DNA of 64,000 nucleotides from Streptomyces nigrescens (GTDB taxonomy: Bacteria; Actinomycetota; Actinomycetes; Streptomycetales; Streptomycetaceae). The notes beneath the pieces were generated by a model, which was not told the DNA's origin, ran no database searches, and saw nothing but the letters and a program-made list of their open reading frames with translations. The stretch is from NCBI GenBank assembly GCA_024349765.1, contig AP026074.1, forward strand, positions 682,001 to 746,000. Reading direction: 5' to 3'. Numbering within the stretch: position 1 is the stretch's first letter; every line of letters begins with the position of its first letter. Made by a program: the position numbers and the translations under genes. Of the stretch, positions 24,384 through 33,738 are shown in pieces.

Positions 24384-24932
24384 CTAGCCAACCGCATTGC
24401 CAATTGCGGTCCACGTCGCACAGATCACCGCGCCGGCCAGCCAGATCTCCGAGAGCCAGGACGTTGCGATTCTTCTCCGGACGGTAGAGTCTCGTGAGGC
24501 CGTCGGTTTCGCTTTCAGGTGCTGGCGGATCACTTCGGCCGCCCTGTCCGCGCTCCCTACATAATGATCTATGAGTGAGCCACTGTAGGCCGCTATGTAA
24601 ACCTCCTCACCCGCTGTCGTTTTTAGCTTTAAATTCCCTTGGGCATCGATGAGGGCTTGGGCTATGGCGTCACGGGTCACGCTGTATTTGAATACCGCGT
24701 TGACGACGCACACCTCATCTTGAGAGATGAGCACGCGAGTTCGAAAAATCCGCTGTATCAAGAATACGGTCGCAAAAGAGGCCGTGAGGCCAACTTGAGC
24801 CTTATTTGGCCCATTGAAGCCCATTCTCTTCGCAACGAGAGCCGCGAGGGCGAGGAGGAGAACGGAGAAGAACCACTGCAGGATGCGCTGGGACTTCCTT
24901 CGGAGTGTCACTGTGTCCTCTTGCCGCTTCAT
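24384..24932 (-). CDS. Membrane protein with PH-like domain, atypical composition
   Basis: 182 aa. Two hydrophobic helices near residues 17-32 and 38-58, a strand-rich middle ('LISQDEVCVVNAVFKYSVT', 'LKLKTTAGEEVYIAAYSG') that resembles a PH/YokE-like domain, and a final hydrophobic helix at about 160-178. ATG at 24932 with AGGAGAG upstream. Third positions use A and T far more often than nearby genes, a sign of recent transfer. Function unknown. Confidence 0.65.
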   Translation of the reverse strand: MKRQEDTVTLRRKSQRILQWFFSVLLLALAALVAKRMGFNGPNKAQVGLTASFATVFLIQRIFRTRVLISQDEVCVVNAVFKYSVTRDAIAQALIDAQGNLKLKTTAGEEVYIAAYSGSLIDHYVGSADRAAEVIRQHLKAKPTASRDSTVRRRIATSWLSEIWLAGAVICATWTAIGNAVG

Positions 24933-24961
24933 TCCGGTCTCTCCTTCTTCTCTGCCCGCTC

Positions 24962-24998
24962 CGTCAGGGTGGCCGTCCCATGGTCGGCCACCCTGACG
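24962..24998 (-). promoter_or_regulatory. Perfect 14-bp stem-loop upstream of the atypical membrane gene
   Basis: CGTCAGGGTGGCCG (24962-24975) pairs with CGGCCACCCTGACG (24985-24998) around a 9-nt loop, 29 bp upstream of the ATG at 24932. It may terminate transcription from the truncated upstream gene or act in the leader. No T-run on either strand. Confidence 0.55.
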
Positions 24999-25035
24999 AC
25001 TAGGTGATCGGCACGTTTTCGGGATCTGCGGCCAG

Positions 25036-25145
25036 GCTAAGAGCGCGGGCTGGGAGACGACAGCCTCTCGGCGGCCCGTGTGCCGTTCAACTCCTCGGCT
25101 ACTGCGGCGAAGTAGCGCGGATCGTGTCCATGGACACCCATAACG
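25036..25145 (-). pseudogene. N-terminal remnant of a LysR-type regulator
   Basis: Minus-strand reading gives 'DPRYFAAVAEELNGTRAAER' then, after a frameshift, 'VVSQPALL'. That is the LTTR winged-helix signature (RYFxAVAEELNFTRAAxRL...VSQPALSR). The rest of the gene is missing. It is divergent from a truncated SDR gene, so the pair looks like a broken regulator-target unit. Confidence 0.55.
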
Positions 25146-25249
25146 CATAGCTATCACGACTGGTCTTGGACGTGACCCCGGATCCCGGCGAAGGATGGTG
25201 GCTGTCGACGGGCGGGTCCCGAACGGCAGTTGACCAGGGAGACGAAGAG

Positions 25250-25414
25250 ATGACCGAGAACGGCAAGGTCTGGCTGGTCACCGGCGCGCGCAGCGGATTC
25301 GGGCGAGTCATTGCCGAGGCTGCGGTCGCCGCCGGTGACACGGTGGTTGGCACGGCCCGACGGACCGAGGCGCAGGCCGACCCGGCCGCCGCACATCCCG
25401 ATCCGCTTACTTGA
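25250..25414 (+). pseudogene. Truncated short-chain dehydrogenase/reductase
   Basis: 54 codons. 'KVWLVTGARSGFGRVIAEAA' is the SDR Rossmann start (TGxxxGxG) and 'AGDTVVGTARR' is the second strand. After this the homology stops and the frame ends at 25414; the catalytic Tyr-Lys part is absent. ATG with a GAC-GAAGAG leader. It could make a short peptide but not an enzyme. Confidence 0.7.
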
Positions 25415-25519
25415 CCGCGCCGGGGTGCTCCCGCTCCCAGCCGGCCAGTCATTGGTCGTTCCTGACCTCCACCTCCCCTCTCGATTGCACGCATTCAAGA
25501 CCGTTTCAGGAGTGCCCTC

Positions 25520-26935
25520 ATGAAATCGCTACTCAATTCCTCCTCTGCCTCCGGCGCCGCGGCCGATACGCCGCAGGCGGCCCGGGGTGGTTCCACCGTG
25601 GTGCTCGGTGCCGCCCTGTTGGGCTTCTTCCTCATCTCGCTGGACGCGTTGATCGTGACCGTCGCACTGCCCGCCATCGGCCACAGCCTCGGCGGCGGCA
25701 TGTCCGGCCTGCAGTGGGTGGTGGACGGATACACGCTGATATTCGCCGCCCTGATGCTCTCCGCGGGTTCCCTCTCCGACCGCATCGGGGCGCGCCAGGC
25801 GTACGGCGGCGGCCTGGTGCTTTTCGCGCTGGCCTCGGCGGCGTGCGGGTTCGCGCCCAACCTCGGTGTGCTGGTGGTGGCGCGGCTGGTGCAGGGGGGT
25901 GCGGCGGCGGTGATGATGCCGGCGTCCCTCGCCCTGGTCGGGCAGGGCTTTCCCGACCAGGCGAAGCGGGCTCGGGCCATCGCCCTCTGGACCGTGGGCG
26001 GCGCGGTCGCGGTGGCGGCCGGTCCGGTGCTCGGCGGGGCCCTCACCGCTTCCGTCGGCTGGCGGTGGATCTTCTTCGTCAACCTCCCGGCGGGCCTGCT
26101 GGCGCTCGCTCTGCTGGCCCGGGTGCCGGCCTCCCCGCGGCTGCCCGCACGGCTGGACGTGGTGGGGCAGGTGACGGCGGTGGTCGCGATGGGCGCGCTG
26201 ACGTACGGCGTGATCGAGGGCGGCGACAAGGGCTTCGGCCGGCCGCTCGTGGTGGTGTCGCTGCTGGTGGCTGCCGCCGCGGCAGCCGCCTTCCTCACCG
26301 CGCAGGCCAGGGGCGCGCATCCGATGCTCCCGCTGCCGCTGTTCCGTTCGCGGGTGGTGGCGGTGTCCTTGGTGGTCGGCTTCATGCTCAATGCCGCCTA
26401 CTACGGAGGGGTGTTCATCTTCAGCCTGTATCTGCAGCAGGAGCGCGGGCAGTCCGCCCTGCACGCGGGCCTGATGTTCATTCCGATGACTGCACTGGTC
26501 GCCGTGGTGAATCTGGCCTCGGCCAAGCTGGCCGGGCTGTTCGGCCCGCGGGTGCCGATGGTCGCAGGACAGCTGCTCGGGACGGCCGGCCTGCTGGCAC
26601 TGCTCACCGTCGGCGCGCACACCAACGTGTGGGTGGTGGCGGCGCTGATGGTGCCCGTCGGCCTTGGCGGGGCGCTGACGGTGCCGGCGCTGACCGCGAT
26701 GCTGCTCGACGCCGTGCCCGCGGACCGGGCGGGTACCGCGGCCGCGGTGCTCAACACCGGCCGCCAGGTGGGCGGAGCGATCGCGGTGGCGGTCTTCGGG
26801 GCGCTGCTGGCGGGGTCGGAGACCTTCCTGGCCGGTATGCGGTGGAGCATGCTGATCGCGGCGGCCGGGCTCGTACTGACGGCCGGCGCGACGTTCACGC
26901 TGCCGCGGGACGGGCGTAGGGGAGAGGAAGCGTGA
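25520..26935 (+). CDS. MFS transporter, DHA2 (EmrB/QacA) family
   Basis: 471 aa, about 14 TM helices. Diagnostic blocks: '[18 protein letters not shown]' in TM1 (motif D1), '[20 protein letters not shown]' and '[15 protein letters not shown]' (motif A), and '[19 protein letters not shown]' (motif C/end of TM5-6). Such pumps export drugs or secondary metabolites by proton antiport. The ATG at 25520 follows CAGGAG. It is 105 bp after the truncated SDR and may once have formed an operon with it. Confidence 0.9.
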   Translation: MKSLLNSSSASGAAADTPQAARGGSTVVLGAALLGFFLISLDALIVTVALPAIGHSLGGGMSGLQWVVDGYTLIFAALMLSAGSLSDRIGARQAYGGGLVLFALASAACGFAPNLGVLVVARLVQGGAAAVMMPASLALVGQGFPDQAKRARAIALWTVGGAVAVAAGPVLGGALTASVGWRWIFFVNLPAGLLALALLARVPASPRLPARLDVVGQVTAVVAMGALTYGVIEGGDKGFGRPLVVVSLLVAAAAAAAFLTAQARGAHPMLPLPLFRSRVVAVSLVVGFMLNAAYYGGVFIFSLYLQQERGQSALHAGLMFIPMTALVAVVNLASAKLAGLFGPRVPMVAGQLLGTAGLLALLTVGAHTNVWVVAALMVPVGLGGALTVPALTAMLLDAVPADRAGTAAAVLNTGRQVGGAIAVAVFGALLAGSETFLAGMRWSMLIAAAGLVLTAGATFTLPRDGRRGEEA

Positions 26936-27296
26936 GGTTGGTTGCGAGCCTGGGGGCCGGGACGCGGGGGTGACTGGTGCTGGGTGTCGCGTGACGGCGC
27001 AGCGGGAGCCGGCGGACAACCCAACACCAATTCCCCTTCCCATTCCCATTCCCCACTCCAACTCCACGAACCCCGCTCCGTGAACAGCCGTACGGCATCG
27101 GATAGTTGCCACGCGCTACGGGCAACTCGCCGTCCGCGGGGAGTGCCCTCGCCCTTCGTGGCCACCCGGTGGCGGTCGTGTCGGCGGGCCGGACCGTGCC
27201 AAGCCGTCCCACTGCTGCTGTCACACCCCTGGTATGGCGCAAAGCGTGGGGTATCTGTCGTTGACGCCATCCGATGCCGGATCGCAGGGTGGAGAG
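26936..27296. other. Intergenic gap
   Basis: 361 bp. A CCATTCC-rich pyrimidine tract lies near 27030-27060. No gene or hairpin is convincing. The promoter for the GlxA-type regulator should lie toward 27200-27290. Confidence 0.35.
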
Positions 27297-28268
27297 GTGG
27301 ATCAGCGCCGCATCGTCTTCGTGATTTTCGAGGGGTTCCAACCCCTTGACCTCTTCGGTCCGTACGAGGTGTTCGAGCATGCCCATCAACACACCGGCAG
27401 GTACTCCTGCCAGGTCACGGCACCGCGACCGGGGCCGGTACGGTCCGGCAGCGGCCTTCCGGTAGACGTTCCGTACGGTGTGGCCGAGCTGGACCCTGCG
27501 GGGATCGACACGCTGGTGGTCGCCGGTGGCGGAGGAGTCGACCAGGCCCGTCACGATCGGGCGCTGACAGGCTGGATCACCGACGCGGGGGCCGGCGCCC
27601 GACGCGTTGCCTCGGTGTGTAGCGGGGTGTTCCTGCTGGCCGCCGCCGGACTGCTCCAGGGACGGAGGGTGACCACCCACTGGGCACGTGAGCAGCAACT
27701 CATACGGGAGCATCCCGAACTGGTCGTCGACTGCGATCCGATCTTCTTCAGGGATGGGCGGGTGTGGACATCGGCCGGGGTGACGGCGGGGATGGACCTG
27801 GCACTCGCCCTGGTGGAGGACGACGTGGGCCGGGAGGTCGCCCACGCCATCGCGCAGGAGATGGTGCTGTTCCTGCGCCGCCCAGGCAACCAGTCGCAGT
27901 TCAGCGTGCCGTTGTGGTCCGGGCAGCCGTCCACTGATCCCATCCGCGCGGTGGTCTCGGCGATCCACGCCGACCCCGGTGCCCGGCACGGCATCGCCGA
28001 CCTCGCCTCGCACGCCGGGCTGAGCCCCCGTCACCTCCAGCGCAGGTTCACGGCCGAACTCGGCATCCCGCCCGCCACGTATGTCGAGGGCGTACGCATC
28101 GAGGCGGCGAAACGGGCCCTCGCCGAGTCCGGCCACCCCGTCGAGACCATCGCACGACGGTACGGCTTCGGCACCGCGGAGACGCTGCGCCGCGCGTTCC
28201 ACCGGCACCTGGGCATTGCACCGTCCGACTACCGCGACCGATTCCGTTCCACCAGGGAGTACCTATGA
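27297..28268 (+). CDS. GlxA-family regulator (DJ-1/PfpI plus AraC HTH)
   Basis: 323 aa. The N-terminal class-I glutamine-amidotransferase-like domain has the nucleophile-elbow motif 'ASVCSGVFLLAAAGLL' at about 104-119. A C-terminal AraC/XylS double helix-turn-helix follows (about 230-315, 'LASHAGLSPRHLQRRFTAEL', 'IARRYGFGTAETLRRAFHRH'). GTG 27297 follows GGTGGAGAG; an ATG at 27234 is possible. It overlaps the next gene by 4 bp (ATGA), so the two are coupled. Ligand unknown. Confidence 0.88.
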   Translation: MDQRRIVFVIFEGFQPLDLFGPYEVFEHAHQHTGRYSCQVTAPRPGPVRSGSGLPVDVPYGVAELDPAGIDTLVVAGGGGVDQARHDRALTGWITDAGAGARRVASVCSGVFLLAAAGLLQGRRVTTHWAREQQLIREHPELVVDCDPIFFRDGRVWTSAGVTAGMDLALALVEDDVGREVAHAIAQEMVLFLRRPGNQSQFSVPLWSGQPSTDPIRAVVSAIHADPGARHGIADLASHAGLSPRHLQRRFTAELGIPPATYVEGVRIEAAKRALAESGHPVETIARRYGFGTAETLRRAFHRHLGIAPSDYRDRFRSTREYL

Positions 28269-28870
28269 CCACCTACGGACTGCTGACGTTCGACGGTGCG
28301 GAGGAGTTGGACTTCGCCGGGCCTTGGGAGGTGTTCACCGCATCCTCCATGCTGCGCGACCATGCCGACACCGCGCTGCTCATCGCCGAACGCCCCGGCG
28401 CCGTCCGCTGCAACAAGGGCATGCGGGTGCTGCCGGACCACACCCTGGACGACCACCCTCCGCTGGACGTCCTCCTGGTCCCCGGCGGCAACGGGACCCG
28501 CCGCGAAGTGTCCAACCCCGTGCTCATCGACTGGATCCGCAAGACCGCCGCCGGCACCGCCTGGACCGCCGGGGTGTGCACCGGAGCCCTGCTGCTGCAC
28601 GAGGCAGGCCCGGCCCGCGGCCGCCGGGTCGCGACCCACTACCTGTTCGAGGACACCCTGCAGGCCAGGGGCGACATCACCGTGGTCCGCGACGCCCGTT
28701 ACGTCGTCGATGGGAACCTGATCACCAGCCAGGGCGTCTCGGCCGGGATCGACATGGCCCTGTGGCTCATCGGCCGCCTCCACGGCCGCGACCACGCCCG
28801 CGCCGTCCGCCGCTACATCCAGTACGAGCCGGCTCCGCCCTACCTCGCCGACGAGCCGTCCGCCGGCTGA
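28265..28870 (+). CDS. DJ-1/PfpI family protein (isonitrile-hydratase-like)
   Basis: 201 aa, single DJ-1 domain. The elbow Cys is in 'TAGVCTGALLLHEAGPARGR' and the early 'LDFAGPWEVFTA' is typical. Family members include isonitrile hydratase InhA, chaperones and proteases; the short form without HTH fits an enzyme. It is translationally coupled (ATGA) to the GlxA-type regulator, which shares its fold, so it is probably both regulated by and related to it. Confidence 0.85.
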   Translation: MTTYGLLTFDGAEELDFAGPWEVFTASSMLRDHADTALLIAERPGAVRCNKGMRVLPDHTLDDHPPLDVLLVPGGNGTRREVSNPVLIDWIRKTAAGTAWTAGVCTGALLLHEAGPARGRRVATHYLFEDTLQARGDITVVRDARYVVDGNLITSQGVSAGIDMALWLIGRLHGRDHARAVRRYIQYEPAPPYLADEPSAG

Positions 28871-29135
28871 CACCCCGTGACGGACGAGGCCGAGGGTGTG
28901 CCGCCGGCCGGAGCGAACGGTGCTCAGGCCACCACTTCCGATACCCGACCGGTGAATGCCTGAAGGCCTCGGTGTCACCACCGCCACGGGCATCGGTGAT
29001 GACGGCCGCGAGGTAGCCCGGGTCCGACGAGCCGGTGGGCCGGCCCTTCGTCACCGGCGGGCGCCGCTCGCTGGGTGCGGGCGTCCGGATCTCGCCCCAT
29101 GCTGGAAGTGAGGGGGGTAGGCGACGGAGGAAGTG

Positions 29136-29351
29136 GTGAGGATGCGGACCGTTGTGGACCTCACGCGCTGCCAGGGCTATGCGCAGTGCGTGTTCCTCGC
29201 GCCGGAAGTGTTCCAGCTGCACGGGGAGGAGGGATTGCTGTACGCCCCTGCCGTCCCCGACGACCAGATCGAGCGGGTGCGCCAGGCCGCGGTGGCCTGC
29301 CCGGTACAGGCGATCCTCCTCGGTGAGGAGGTGAGCGCCGGTGCCCGGTGA
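29136..29351 (+). CDS. Ferredoxin, single [3Fe-4S] or [4Fe-4S] cluster
   Basis: 71 aa. Cluster ligands in 'CQGYAQCVFLAPEVF' and 'ACPVQAI' give the C-x5-C...CP pattern of actinobacterial P450 ferredoxins. I start at GTG 29136, which has GGAGG five bases upstream (ATG 29142 is the alternative). The gene overlaps the reductase gene by 11 bp. It should pass electrons from the reductase to the P450 downstream. Confidence 0.88.
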   Translation: MRMRTVVDLTRCQGYAQCVFLAPEVFQLHGEEGLLYAPAVPDDQIERVRQAAVACPVQAILLGEEVSAGAR

Positions 29352-30708
29352 CCTCGCAGACGGCCGTGTCGTCATCGTCGGCGCGTCGCTGGCCGGGTTG
29401 AGGGCCGCGGAGACGCTGCGTACGGAGGGCTTCACCGGCTCACTGACCGTGGTCGGCGACGAGCCCCATCCGCCCTACGACCGGCCGCCGCTGTCCAAGC
29501 AGGTGCTCCTCGGCAAGGCGGCGGCGGACACCACCGGACTGCCGATGCGGCGGGACCCGGACGCCGACTGGCGGCTGGGGACACCTGCCACGGGGCTGGA
29601 CCTGCTCGGGAAACGGGTGGTGCTGGACGACGGCGAGTCACTGCCGTACGACCGGGTGCTCATCGCCACCGGGACCCGCGCGCGGCCCTGGCCCAACCCG
29701 GAGGAGGCCGCCCTGGACGGGGTGTTCACGCTCCGTACCCGGGACGAAGCCGGAAGGCTGGCCGAGTGTCTGGCCGCCGGGCCGCAGCGGGTGCTGGTGA
29801 TCGGTGCCGGTTTCACCGGCTCGGAGATCGCCTCGGCCTGCCGGGAACGGGGGCTGGCGGTCACGGTCGCCGAACGCGGGCCCGCACCCCTGGTGGGCGC
29901 GCTGGGCGGCACCCTGTCGAGGCTTGCCGCTGTCATGCAGCGCAACCACGGCGTCGACCTGCGCTGCGGGGTCACGGTCACCGCCTTGCGCGGCGACGGG
30001 AACGGCCGGTTCACCGGTGCGGACCTGTCCGACGGCACCCGCGTCGACGCGGACCTGTGCGTCGTGGCGCTGGGAGCCGTCCGCAACGTCGAATGGCTCG
30101 CGGAGTCCGGGCTGGCCGCCGGCCCGCGGGGGATCGCCTGTGACGCCGGCTGCCGGGCCTTCACCATGTACGGGATCGTCACCGACGACGTCTTCGTGGC
30201 CGGCGACGTGTCCCGCTTTCCCCACCCGCTGTTCGGATACCAGATGCTCTCCCTGGAGCACTGGGGCAACGCGGTCGAGCAGGCCGAAGTGGCGGCCCAC
30301 AACATGGTCAATCCAGGGCCACTGCAGCGCCCGCACCTGGCCATCCCGACGTTCTGGTCGACTCAGTTCGGGTTCAACATCAAGTCGGTGGGGGTGCCCA
30401 CCTACTCCGACCATGTGGTCATTGCCCAGGGCTCTCTGGAGGCGCGCCGTCTGGCGATGGTCTACGGCTACCAAGGGCGGGTCACCGCCGCGGTCACCGT
30501 CGACATGGCCAAGTCGCTCGACTACTACCGAAGCCTGATCGAGACGGCCGCTCCGTTCCCGCCCCCGACCGGAGCGGCGGACCGTGCGATCGCGGCCGAC
30601 ATCCCGATCCCGTCCGACGTCCCGGATCCGAAGGGGCTGTCCCACGGCCCCACCGTGGCACTCACGGGCTATCTGCCCGATCGCCGACTGACCGTGGTAC
30701 GGCCCTGA
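29341..30708 (+). CDS. FAD-dependent ferredoxin reductase
   Basis: 455 aa. Two Rossmann motifs: GASLAGLRAAE near residue 12 (FAD) and GAGFTGSEIASACRERG mid-protein (NADH), with 'VFVAGDVSRF' for FAD binding and a C-terminal reductase dimerisation domain. It belongs to the rhodocoxin/putidaredoxin reductase group. It starts within the ferredoxin gene and lies 37 bp before the P450, forming a complete three-component monooxygenase. Confidence 0.92.
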   Translation: MPGDLADGRVVIVGASLAGLRAAETLRTEGFTGSLTVVGDEPHPPYDRPPLSKQVLLGKAAADTTGLPMRRDPDADWRLGTPATGLDLLGKRVVLDDGESLPYDRVLIATGTRARPWPNPEEAALDGVFTLRTRDEAGRLAECLAAGPQRVLVIGAGFTGSEIASACRERGLAVTVAERGPAPLVGALGGTLSRLAAVMQRNHGVDLRCGVTVTALRGDGNGRFTGADLSDGTRVDADLCVVALGAVRNVEWLAESGLAAGPRGIACDAGCRAFTMYGIVTDDVFVAGDVSRFPHPLFGYQMLSLEHWGNAVEQAEVAAHNMVNPGPLQRPHLAIPTFWSTQFGFNIKSVGVPTYSDHVVIAQGSLEARRLAMVYGYQGRVTAAVTVDMAKSLDYYRSLIETAAPFPPPTGAADRAIAADIPIPSDVPDPKGLSHGPTVALTGYLPDRRLTVVRP

Positions 30709-30745
30709 GGCTGAGCCACGTCCCGCTCCACCACGAGGAGTCACC

Positions 30746-31930
30746 ATGGAGCCCGACACCTTGCTGGCACGGATCACCGACTACACCAGTCGCCCCTATC
30801 CCTACCCGCTGTACGCGGAACTGCGCGAGGCCGGTCCCGTGGTGCGGCAGGCGGACGGCAGCTGTCTGGTCGGCACCTACCACGAGATCGCAGCTCTGCT
30901 CCACGACCCGCGGATGAGTGTCGATCCCCGTACCCGTGGCGAGGTGACACACAAGCCGCCGTTCCTGCGGCTCGACGACCCGGAGCACCACCGGCTGCGC
31001 ACTTTGGCCATGCGGCCGTTCGGTCCCCCGCACAGTCCGGGCCGGGTCGACGCCATGCGCGGCGAGATCGACCGGATCACCGAGGGACTGATGGAGCCGT
31101 TCGAGGCGGGCAGCCAGGTCGACATCGTCGACGATTTCGCCTACCCCCTGCCCGTCACGGTGATCTGCCGTCTGCTCGGCGTGCCGCGTGAGGACGAGCC
31201 GCTGTTCCGGGCCTGGTCCGACGCCCTGGTCGCAGCCGCCGACGTCAGGCCCGAAGCGGACACCACCGAGGCGGACAAGGCGGGCGACCAGGCGCGGATC
31301 GAGATGGGCGGGTACCTGGTGAACCTCGCCGAGCAGCGCCGTGGCCGGCCGGGCGACGACATGCTCTCCGCCTTCGTCAACGAACCGGACCCGGCCCTGC
31401 GGCTCACCCAGGAGGAACTCGCGGAAACCGCCGTGCTGCTCCTCATCGCCGGACACGAGACCACGGTCAACCTGATCACCAACGGTGTGCTCACCCTGCT
31501 GCGCCAACCCGAGCATCTGGACCACCTGCGGCGCGAGCCCGCCCTGCTGCCGCGAGCGGTCGAGGAACTGCTGCGCTATGAACCCCCGGTCCACATGCGG
31601 GAGCGCGTCCCCCACGCGGACATCGAGGTCAGCGGTACCACGATCTCCCCGGGCACGTCCGTCGTCCTGGTGCTGGCCTCGGGCAACCGCGACCCCAAGC
31701 GATTCCCCGACCCCGACCGGTTCGACCCCACCCGCCCGGACATCGAGCACCTCGGCTTCGGCGGCGGCATCCACCTGTGCTACGGCGCACCCCTCGCCCG
31801 CATCGAGGCCGAGTCCGCGCTCGGCGCGCTGATCCCGTGGCTCGGCTCGGCACGCCTGTCCCAGGACCCGCCCCCCTACCGGCAGAACGCCATGCTCCGC
31901 GGCCCCCGCCACTTGCCCGTCGACCTCTGA
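30746..31930 (+). CDS. Cytochrome P450
   Basis: 394 aa, class I bacterial type. I-helix AGHETT (about 235-240), K-helix 'AVEELLRYEPP' with the ExxR pair, and heme-binding FGGGIHLCYG with the thiolate Cys near 344. A GAGGAG lies before the ATG. It is cotranscribed with its ferredoxin and reductase. Substrate unknown; the CYP105-like sequence style suggests oxidation of secondary metabolites or xenobiotics, which is inference. Confidence 0.93.
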   Translation: MEPDTLLARITDYTSRPYPYPLYAELREAGPVVRQADGSCLVGTYHEIAALLHDPRMSVDPRTRGEVTHKPPFLRLDDPEHHRLRTLAMRPFGPPHSPGRVDAMRGEIDRITEGLMEPFEAGSQVDIVDDFAYPLPVTVICRLLGVPREDEPLFRAWSDALVAAADVRPEADTTEADKAGDQARIEMGGYLVNLAEQRRGRPGDDMLSAFVNEPDPALRLTQEELAETAVLLLIAGHETTVNLITNGVLTLLRQPEHLDHLRREPALLPRAVEELLRYEPPVHMRERVPHADIEVSGTTISPGTSVVLVLASGNRDPKRFPDPDRFDPTRPDIEHLGFGGGIHLCYGAPLARIEAESALGALIPWLGSARLSQDPPPYRQNAMLRGPRHLPVDL

Positions 31931-32439
31931 GGCCGCCACGGGGCGGTGCGCCTCTGATGCGGGCTCAGTCGTGGGCGCGGGCCGGCCGGGATGCCTGGGC
32001 CGGATCCGGTCGGTGGTGTGTGACTGATTCCTTCGGCGGACTTTGGCCGGACTGACTTTGGCCGGACTCCCGACCCGCACACGCCAGTTGCCTGCGCTGC
32101 ACGCAAGACGGTCGGCCGAATCCGGGCCGGCGTGAGGGCGATTCCCGCGGATCGAGCACCACCCGATACGCGCCTGGACGGAGTACGGCCCGAACCGGCC
32201 CCACGCCGTGACGGCCGCGAGCGTGAGCAGCAGTACGGTCACGATGATCATCTGCGTCTCGCCGCGAGTTCGCCGACGACCGCCGCAGGGTGCTCGCGGC
32301 GCGGAGGATCTCCCGGCCGATTCACCGATCGTGGACGGATGATGGCCCAGGTCGGCCGCGCTCGACCATCTTCTCGCGGCAAGCCCCCAACCGGACGGGC
32401 GAGTTGTTCGTGATACCGGGTGAGGGGATCGGAGGGAAT
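31931..32439. other. Gap with a perfect tandem repeat and a possible small-gene relic
   Basis: 509 bp. On the minus strand from 32251 'MIIVTVLLLTLAAVTAWGRF' looks like a real membrane segment, but the frame runs on antisense through the P450 gene, while another frame continues more plausibly from about 32200. A frameshifted small membrane gene is possible. Nothing else is supported. Confidence 0.3.
32039..32068. repeat. 15-bp perfect tandem duplication
   Basis: GACTTTGGCCGGACT occurs at 32039-32053 and again at 32054-32068. It lies in non-coding DNA after the P450 gene. It is probably a replication slippage product. Confidence 0.9.
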
Positions 32440-32961
32440 GTGGCCGAATGGTCGAGGCTTGTGGCCGAGCTCGTGCAGGAGCGCGGCGCGGAGCTGCATC
32501 GGTACGGCTTCCTGCTGTGCGGCGACCGCATGGAGGCTGCCGACCTGGTGCAGGAAGCACTGGTACGGGTCTTCTCCCGGCCCCGCCGTGCGTGGGAATT
32601 GGGGGAGGCGGAGGCGTACGTACGCCGCACGATGCTCAACCGCTACCTGGATCTGCACCGGCGCCGTGCCCGTTGGATCCGCGCGCTTCCACGGCTCGTG
32701 TCCACGGCACCGGTTGCCGACCACAGCACGGACGTCATGCACCGGATCGACCTCATGGACGCCATGCGCGGACTGTCGCCGAGGCAGCGGGCCTGCGTGG
32801 TGCTCCGTTACTACGAGGACTTGTCCACCGCGGACATCGCGGCGCGCCTCGGCTGTGGTGAAGGCACGGTCAAGCGTCATCTGAGCGACGCGCTGGCACG
32901 GTTGGGCGCCCGGTTGCGAACACGCGCACATCACGTCGCGGAGGAAAGGCTGGAGACATGA
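32440..32961 (+). CDS. SigE-type ECF RNA polymerase sigma factor
   Basis: 173 aa. Region 2 has 'GDRMEAADLVQEALVRVF' and region 4 'LSPRQRACVVLRYYEDLSTA' followed by 'IAARLGCGEGTVKRHLSDAL', the Streptomyces SigE-family pattern. I chose GTG 32440 with GGAGGG upstream; an upstream frame to 32290 adds poorly conserved residues. It overlaps the next gene by 4 bp (ATGA), the usual sigma/anti-sigma coupling. Confidence 0.85.
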   Translation: MAEWSRLVAELVQERGAELHRYGFLLCGDRMEAADLVQEALVRVFSRPRRAWELGEAEAYVRRTMLNRYLDLHRRRARWIRALPRLVSTAPVADHSTDVMHRIDLMDAMRGLSPRQRACVVLRYYEDLSTADIAARLGCGEGTVKRHLSDALARLGARLRTRAHHVAEERLET

Positions 32962-33692
32962 CGCCGGAGGAGCTGCGCGAACAGTTGCTGGCCGCCGCGC
33001 ACCGCACACCGCCGCCGGAGATCGACACCGACCGCGTGCGGAGCCGGGTGCGCCGGCGCAGAAGCGTCCGGTACACCGCCCTGGCCGGGGCAGGCCTGGC
33101 CGTGACCGCCGCGGCGGTGCTGAACACGTTGCCGTCCACCTCGCCATCGGAGACCAGGACACCGACCGGCTCGGTCCACCGGCAGCCCACAGCGACTGGC
33201 GGCACACCACCGGGCGGAAACCAGACCGGCGTACCACCGCTCCCTCACTACACCTGCGGTACGAGAATCCCGGCAAGTTCCGGCCGGGGAACCGTGACCG
33301 TACGCATCTCCGGTGTGCGCAAGGCTCCCGACGGCGCCCCGCGGGTCAGCTACGCGGCGACCGCGACCGCACCCTCCGAACTGTCCGGTGCGCCGCGGAT
33401 CCTCGTCCTGAAAGAAGGCCGGGTGGTGGCCGGTCAGGATCCGGCCGGACCACCGGCCAACCGACCGACGGGAGAGGAGAACACCGCGCGCCGGACGACC
33501 GTCGCCCCCGACCGTCCCCAGCACGTCCGGCTCGCACCCGTACCGGGCCGCCCCTGCGCGGGAACCACCTGGAGTGCGATGTGGAAGGGCGGCTACGAAG
33601 TGGCCGTCGTCCTCGCCACCCAGCGCGCGGCGCCCCCCGGAACCTGGGCCCCCGATGCGTTGGTAGTGGCCCGCGCCCCCCTGGTCGGATGA
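32958..33692 (+). CDS. Membrane protein coupled to the sigma factor (candidate anti-sigma)
   Basis: 244 aa. A short cytoplasmic N-terminus rich in acidic and basic residues (MTPEELREQLLAAAHR, then RVRRRR), one membrane helix at about 37-56, a Thr/Pro/Gly linker and an extracellular domain with two Cys. It is translated with the sigma gene. The arrangement fits a trans-membrane anti-sigma factor. The extracellular part is similar to the lipoprotein that follows. Confidence 0.75.
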   Translation: MTPEELREQLLAAAHRTPPPEIDTDRVRSRVRRRRSVRYTALAGAGLAVTAAAVLNTLPSTSPSETRTPTGSVHRQPTATGGTPPGGNQTGVPPLPHYTCGTRIPASSGRGTVTVRISGVRKAPDGAPRVSYAATATAPSELSGAPRILVLKEGRVVAGQDPAGPPANRPTGEENTARRTTVAPDRPQHVRLAPVPGRPCAGTTWSAMWKGGYEVAVVLATQRAAPPGTWAPDALVVARAPLVG

Positions 33693-33738
33693 ATGCTCGG
33701 CACCGCTCTCGACAGCTCACGACTTCACGGAGAAACCC

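Noticed and set aside
30662-32560. 632-aa minus-strand ORF over the P450
   Set aside because: Shadow of the P450 gene; only its first ~20 residues (from 32251) might be a real small gene relic.
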